The translations under genes and the position numbers were made by a program. The notes below the pieces were generated by a model. The model worked only from the letters and a program-made list of their open reading frames with translations. It was not told where the DNA came from and ran no database searches. Source: Sutterella sp. (GTDB lineage: Bacteria; Pseudomonadota; Gammaproteobacteria; Burkholderiales; Burkholderiaceae_F). From it: a DNA stretch of 64,000 bases. This document shows, piece after piece, positions 63,086 to 64,000 of this stretch. The stretch lies in the NCBI GenBank assembly GCA_020025955.1, contig JAHHRF010000002.1, forward strand, positions 16,190 through 80,189. Direction: 5' to 3'. How positions within the stretch are numbered: the first letter of the stretch is position 1; the number at the start of each line of letters is the position of its first letter.

Positions 63086-63398
63086 CCCGTAGACGTATCA
63101 TTTGTCACGATTCTTGGGGCGAGAGGCCCCTAAAAGGCGTGACAGCCTCCCCTTGCCCGCTTTAAAATGACGAGTAAGGACGACTAGTGCTTTTCTCTTA
63201 GGGGTTAGACCCGTGACCGATTCCCTTTCGTCGGCACACCCTAGACCCTTTCCCTTTACCCCTTGAAAAGCGACGAACGCCCTTTGAGGCTCCCCCTACC
63301 CTTTATAGACGCGGGCACAGACCCGAAACATGACCACGAGGGTAACCCGACGTGCCTCACCCCCTTCACGATAAAAACAATCAATAGGAGGCAGGACC
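63086..63398 (+). other. 313-bp region between mltB and the EamA gene
   Basis: A nested hairpin with TGTCACG/CGTGACA (63103-63109 with 63138-63144) around GGGGC/GCCCC (63116-63120 with 63126-63130) lies 17 bp after mltB; it has no U tract. The rest shows only small hairpins and no supported ORF. Confidence 0.45.
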
Positions 63399-64000
63399 AT
63401 GTTACTTGGCGTGCTCTATGGCGTTTTAGCGGGCGCCCTCTGGGGACTGATTTATGTTGCCCCACTCTTTGTGCCGGACTACCATCCGGTGCTCGTTGCC
63501 TTAGGTCGATTCTTAGTCTTTGGTGCCATTGCCGTGCCCTTTATTCTGGCGCACCGCGACGAGCTCAAAGCCTTTCCCATCCAGCAGCGTAAAGAAGCGT
63601 TTTATTACGCGTTTTTCGGTAACGTCCTCTTTTATTCGTGCTTAACGGTTTGTATTCGTTTAGCCGGTGCCCCGTTGGCGGGCATGTTTACCGCCATGAT
63701 CCCCGTCTTTGTGGCCATGGTCGCTAACGTCAAATACACCCGAGAGGGCCGAGGCTTAGCGTGGTCCAAGATTGTGCCCCCGTTAGTCTTAATGTTCTCG
63801 GGGCTCATCATTGCCAACATTACCGAGTTCCAACACTTCACGGACAACATGGATAGCCCCGTGCAGTATTGGACGGGCGTGGGCTTTGGGCTTATCTCCA
63901 TCGTGGCCTGGACGTGGTTTTCCATCATGAATGGGGAATTCCTCCTTCAGCACAAAGATAAAAGCACCAAGATGTGGACGGCCTTGCAAGGGGCGAGCAC
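63399..64000 (+). CDS. EamA/DMT-family transporter, 5' part
   Basis: Multi-helix inner-membrane protein cut off by the window end; 200 residues are visible. The start MLLGVLYGVLAGALWGLIYVAPLF is the first EamA helix, and AGMFTAMIPVFVAMVAN lies near the end of the first repeat. Family members export or import small molecules such as amino acids; no substrate can be given. AGGAGG lies seven to eight bases before the ATG, so the start is secure. Confidence 0.85.
   Translation, partial: MLLGVLYGVLAGALWGLIYVAPLFVPDYHPVLVALGRFLVFGAIAVPFILAHRDELKAFPIQQRKEAFYYAFFGNVLFYSCLTVCIRLAGAPLAGMFTAMIPVFVAMVANVKYTREGRGLAWSKIVPPLVLMFSGLIIANITEFQHFTDNMDSPVQYWTGVGFGLISIVAWTWFSIMNGEFLLQHKDKSTKMWTALQGAS

Noticed and set aside
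63330..63345. A third possible copy of the repeated element (AAACATGACCACGAGGGTAA)
   Set aside because: It shares only ATGACC and GGGTAA; the GGGTAA is out of frame with the ATG, and the GGATGAGG core and GCCCCC block are missing.

Overview
The window looks like a chromosomal segment of a host-associated betaproteobacterium of the Burkholderiales, most likely a Sutterella/Parasutterella-like lineage. This is an inference from neighbourhoods typical of Betaproteobacteria (bamD divergent from rluD-pgeF; tsaB-rimI-UDG; maf divergent from yceD; fimV-truA-accD-folC-SPOR-cvpA) combined with traits of an asaccharolytic mucosal anaerobe: periplasmic nitrate reductase, a trimeric autotransporter, a haemoglobin receptor of the Neisseria HmbR type, and apparent loss of trp genes from a normally trp-containing locus. 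No phage, insertion sequence or CRISPR array was seen.

Layout. 1-4.2 kb: surface and iron functions, namely the 3' end of a YadA-like trimeric autotransporter and an HmbR-like receptor with two Fur-box-like sites upstream. 4.4-7.6 kb: guaB and guaA. 7.7-10.8 kb: thiamine pyrophosphokinase translationally coupled to a PnuC/PnuT-type transporter, tRNA-Gly(CCC), and a Na/Pi cotransporter. 11-14.7 kb: a YtcJ-like amidohydrolase, then a lysine riboswitch controlling an APC-family amino-acid transporter. 15-18.7 kb: a reduced nitrate reductase cluster, napD-napA-napB. 18.8-23.7 kb: a 20-bp polypyrimidine tandem repeat, panF-yhdT, a divergent UDG-like protein, rimI, tsaB and a small secreted protein. 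23.8-28.8 kb: a GltS-like carrier, ompR and envZ separated by a terminator, and a fused ispDF. 29-37 kb: fadL, a small membrane protein, mfd, yceD, maf and a tetrapyrrole-methylase-family enzyme. 37-46 kb: an alpha-2-macroglobulin lacking its thioester motif, pbpC and a Sel1-repeat protein. 46-57.8 kb, mostly minus strand: rhodanese, cvpA, SPOR protein, folC, accD, truA, fimV, rimO, pgeF, rluD. 57.8-64 kb: bamD, an orphan HNH endonuclease, a UMF1-type MFS protein, an HDAC-family deacetylase, mltB and a partial EamA transporter.

The window is richest in cis-acting RNA. The clear known case is the lysine riboswitch at about 12.93-13.24 kb with its own terminator. Two unassigned candidates stand out. 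One is a pair of related ~90-nt elements upstream of guaB and fadL, sharing a 12-nt core and each carrying a five-codon ORF (ATG, three variable codons, GGG, TAA) behind a purine-rich ribosome-binding-site-like sequence. The other is an attenuator-like leader before mltB in which a duplicated 10-mer and a terminator hairpin give mutually exclusive pairings. A further terminator with no gene in front of it lies upstream of fimV.

All functional names come from motif and sequence recognition by eye; no database search or folding program was run. Start codons were chosen by ribosome-binding-site spacing, family N-termini and overlaps, and uncertain ones are marked.
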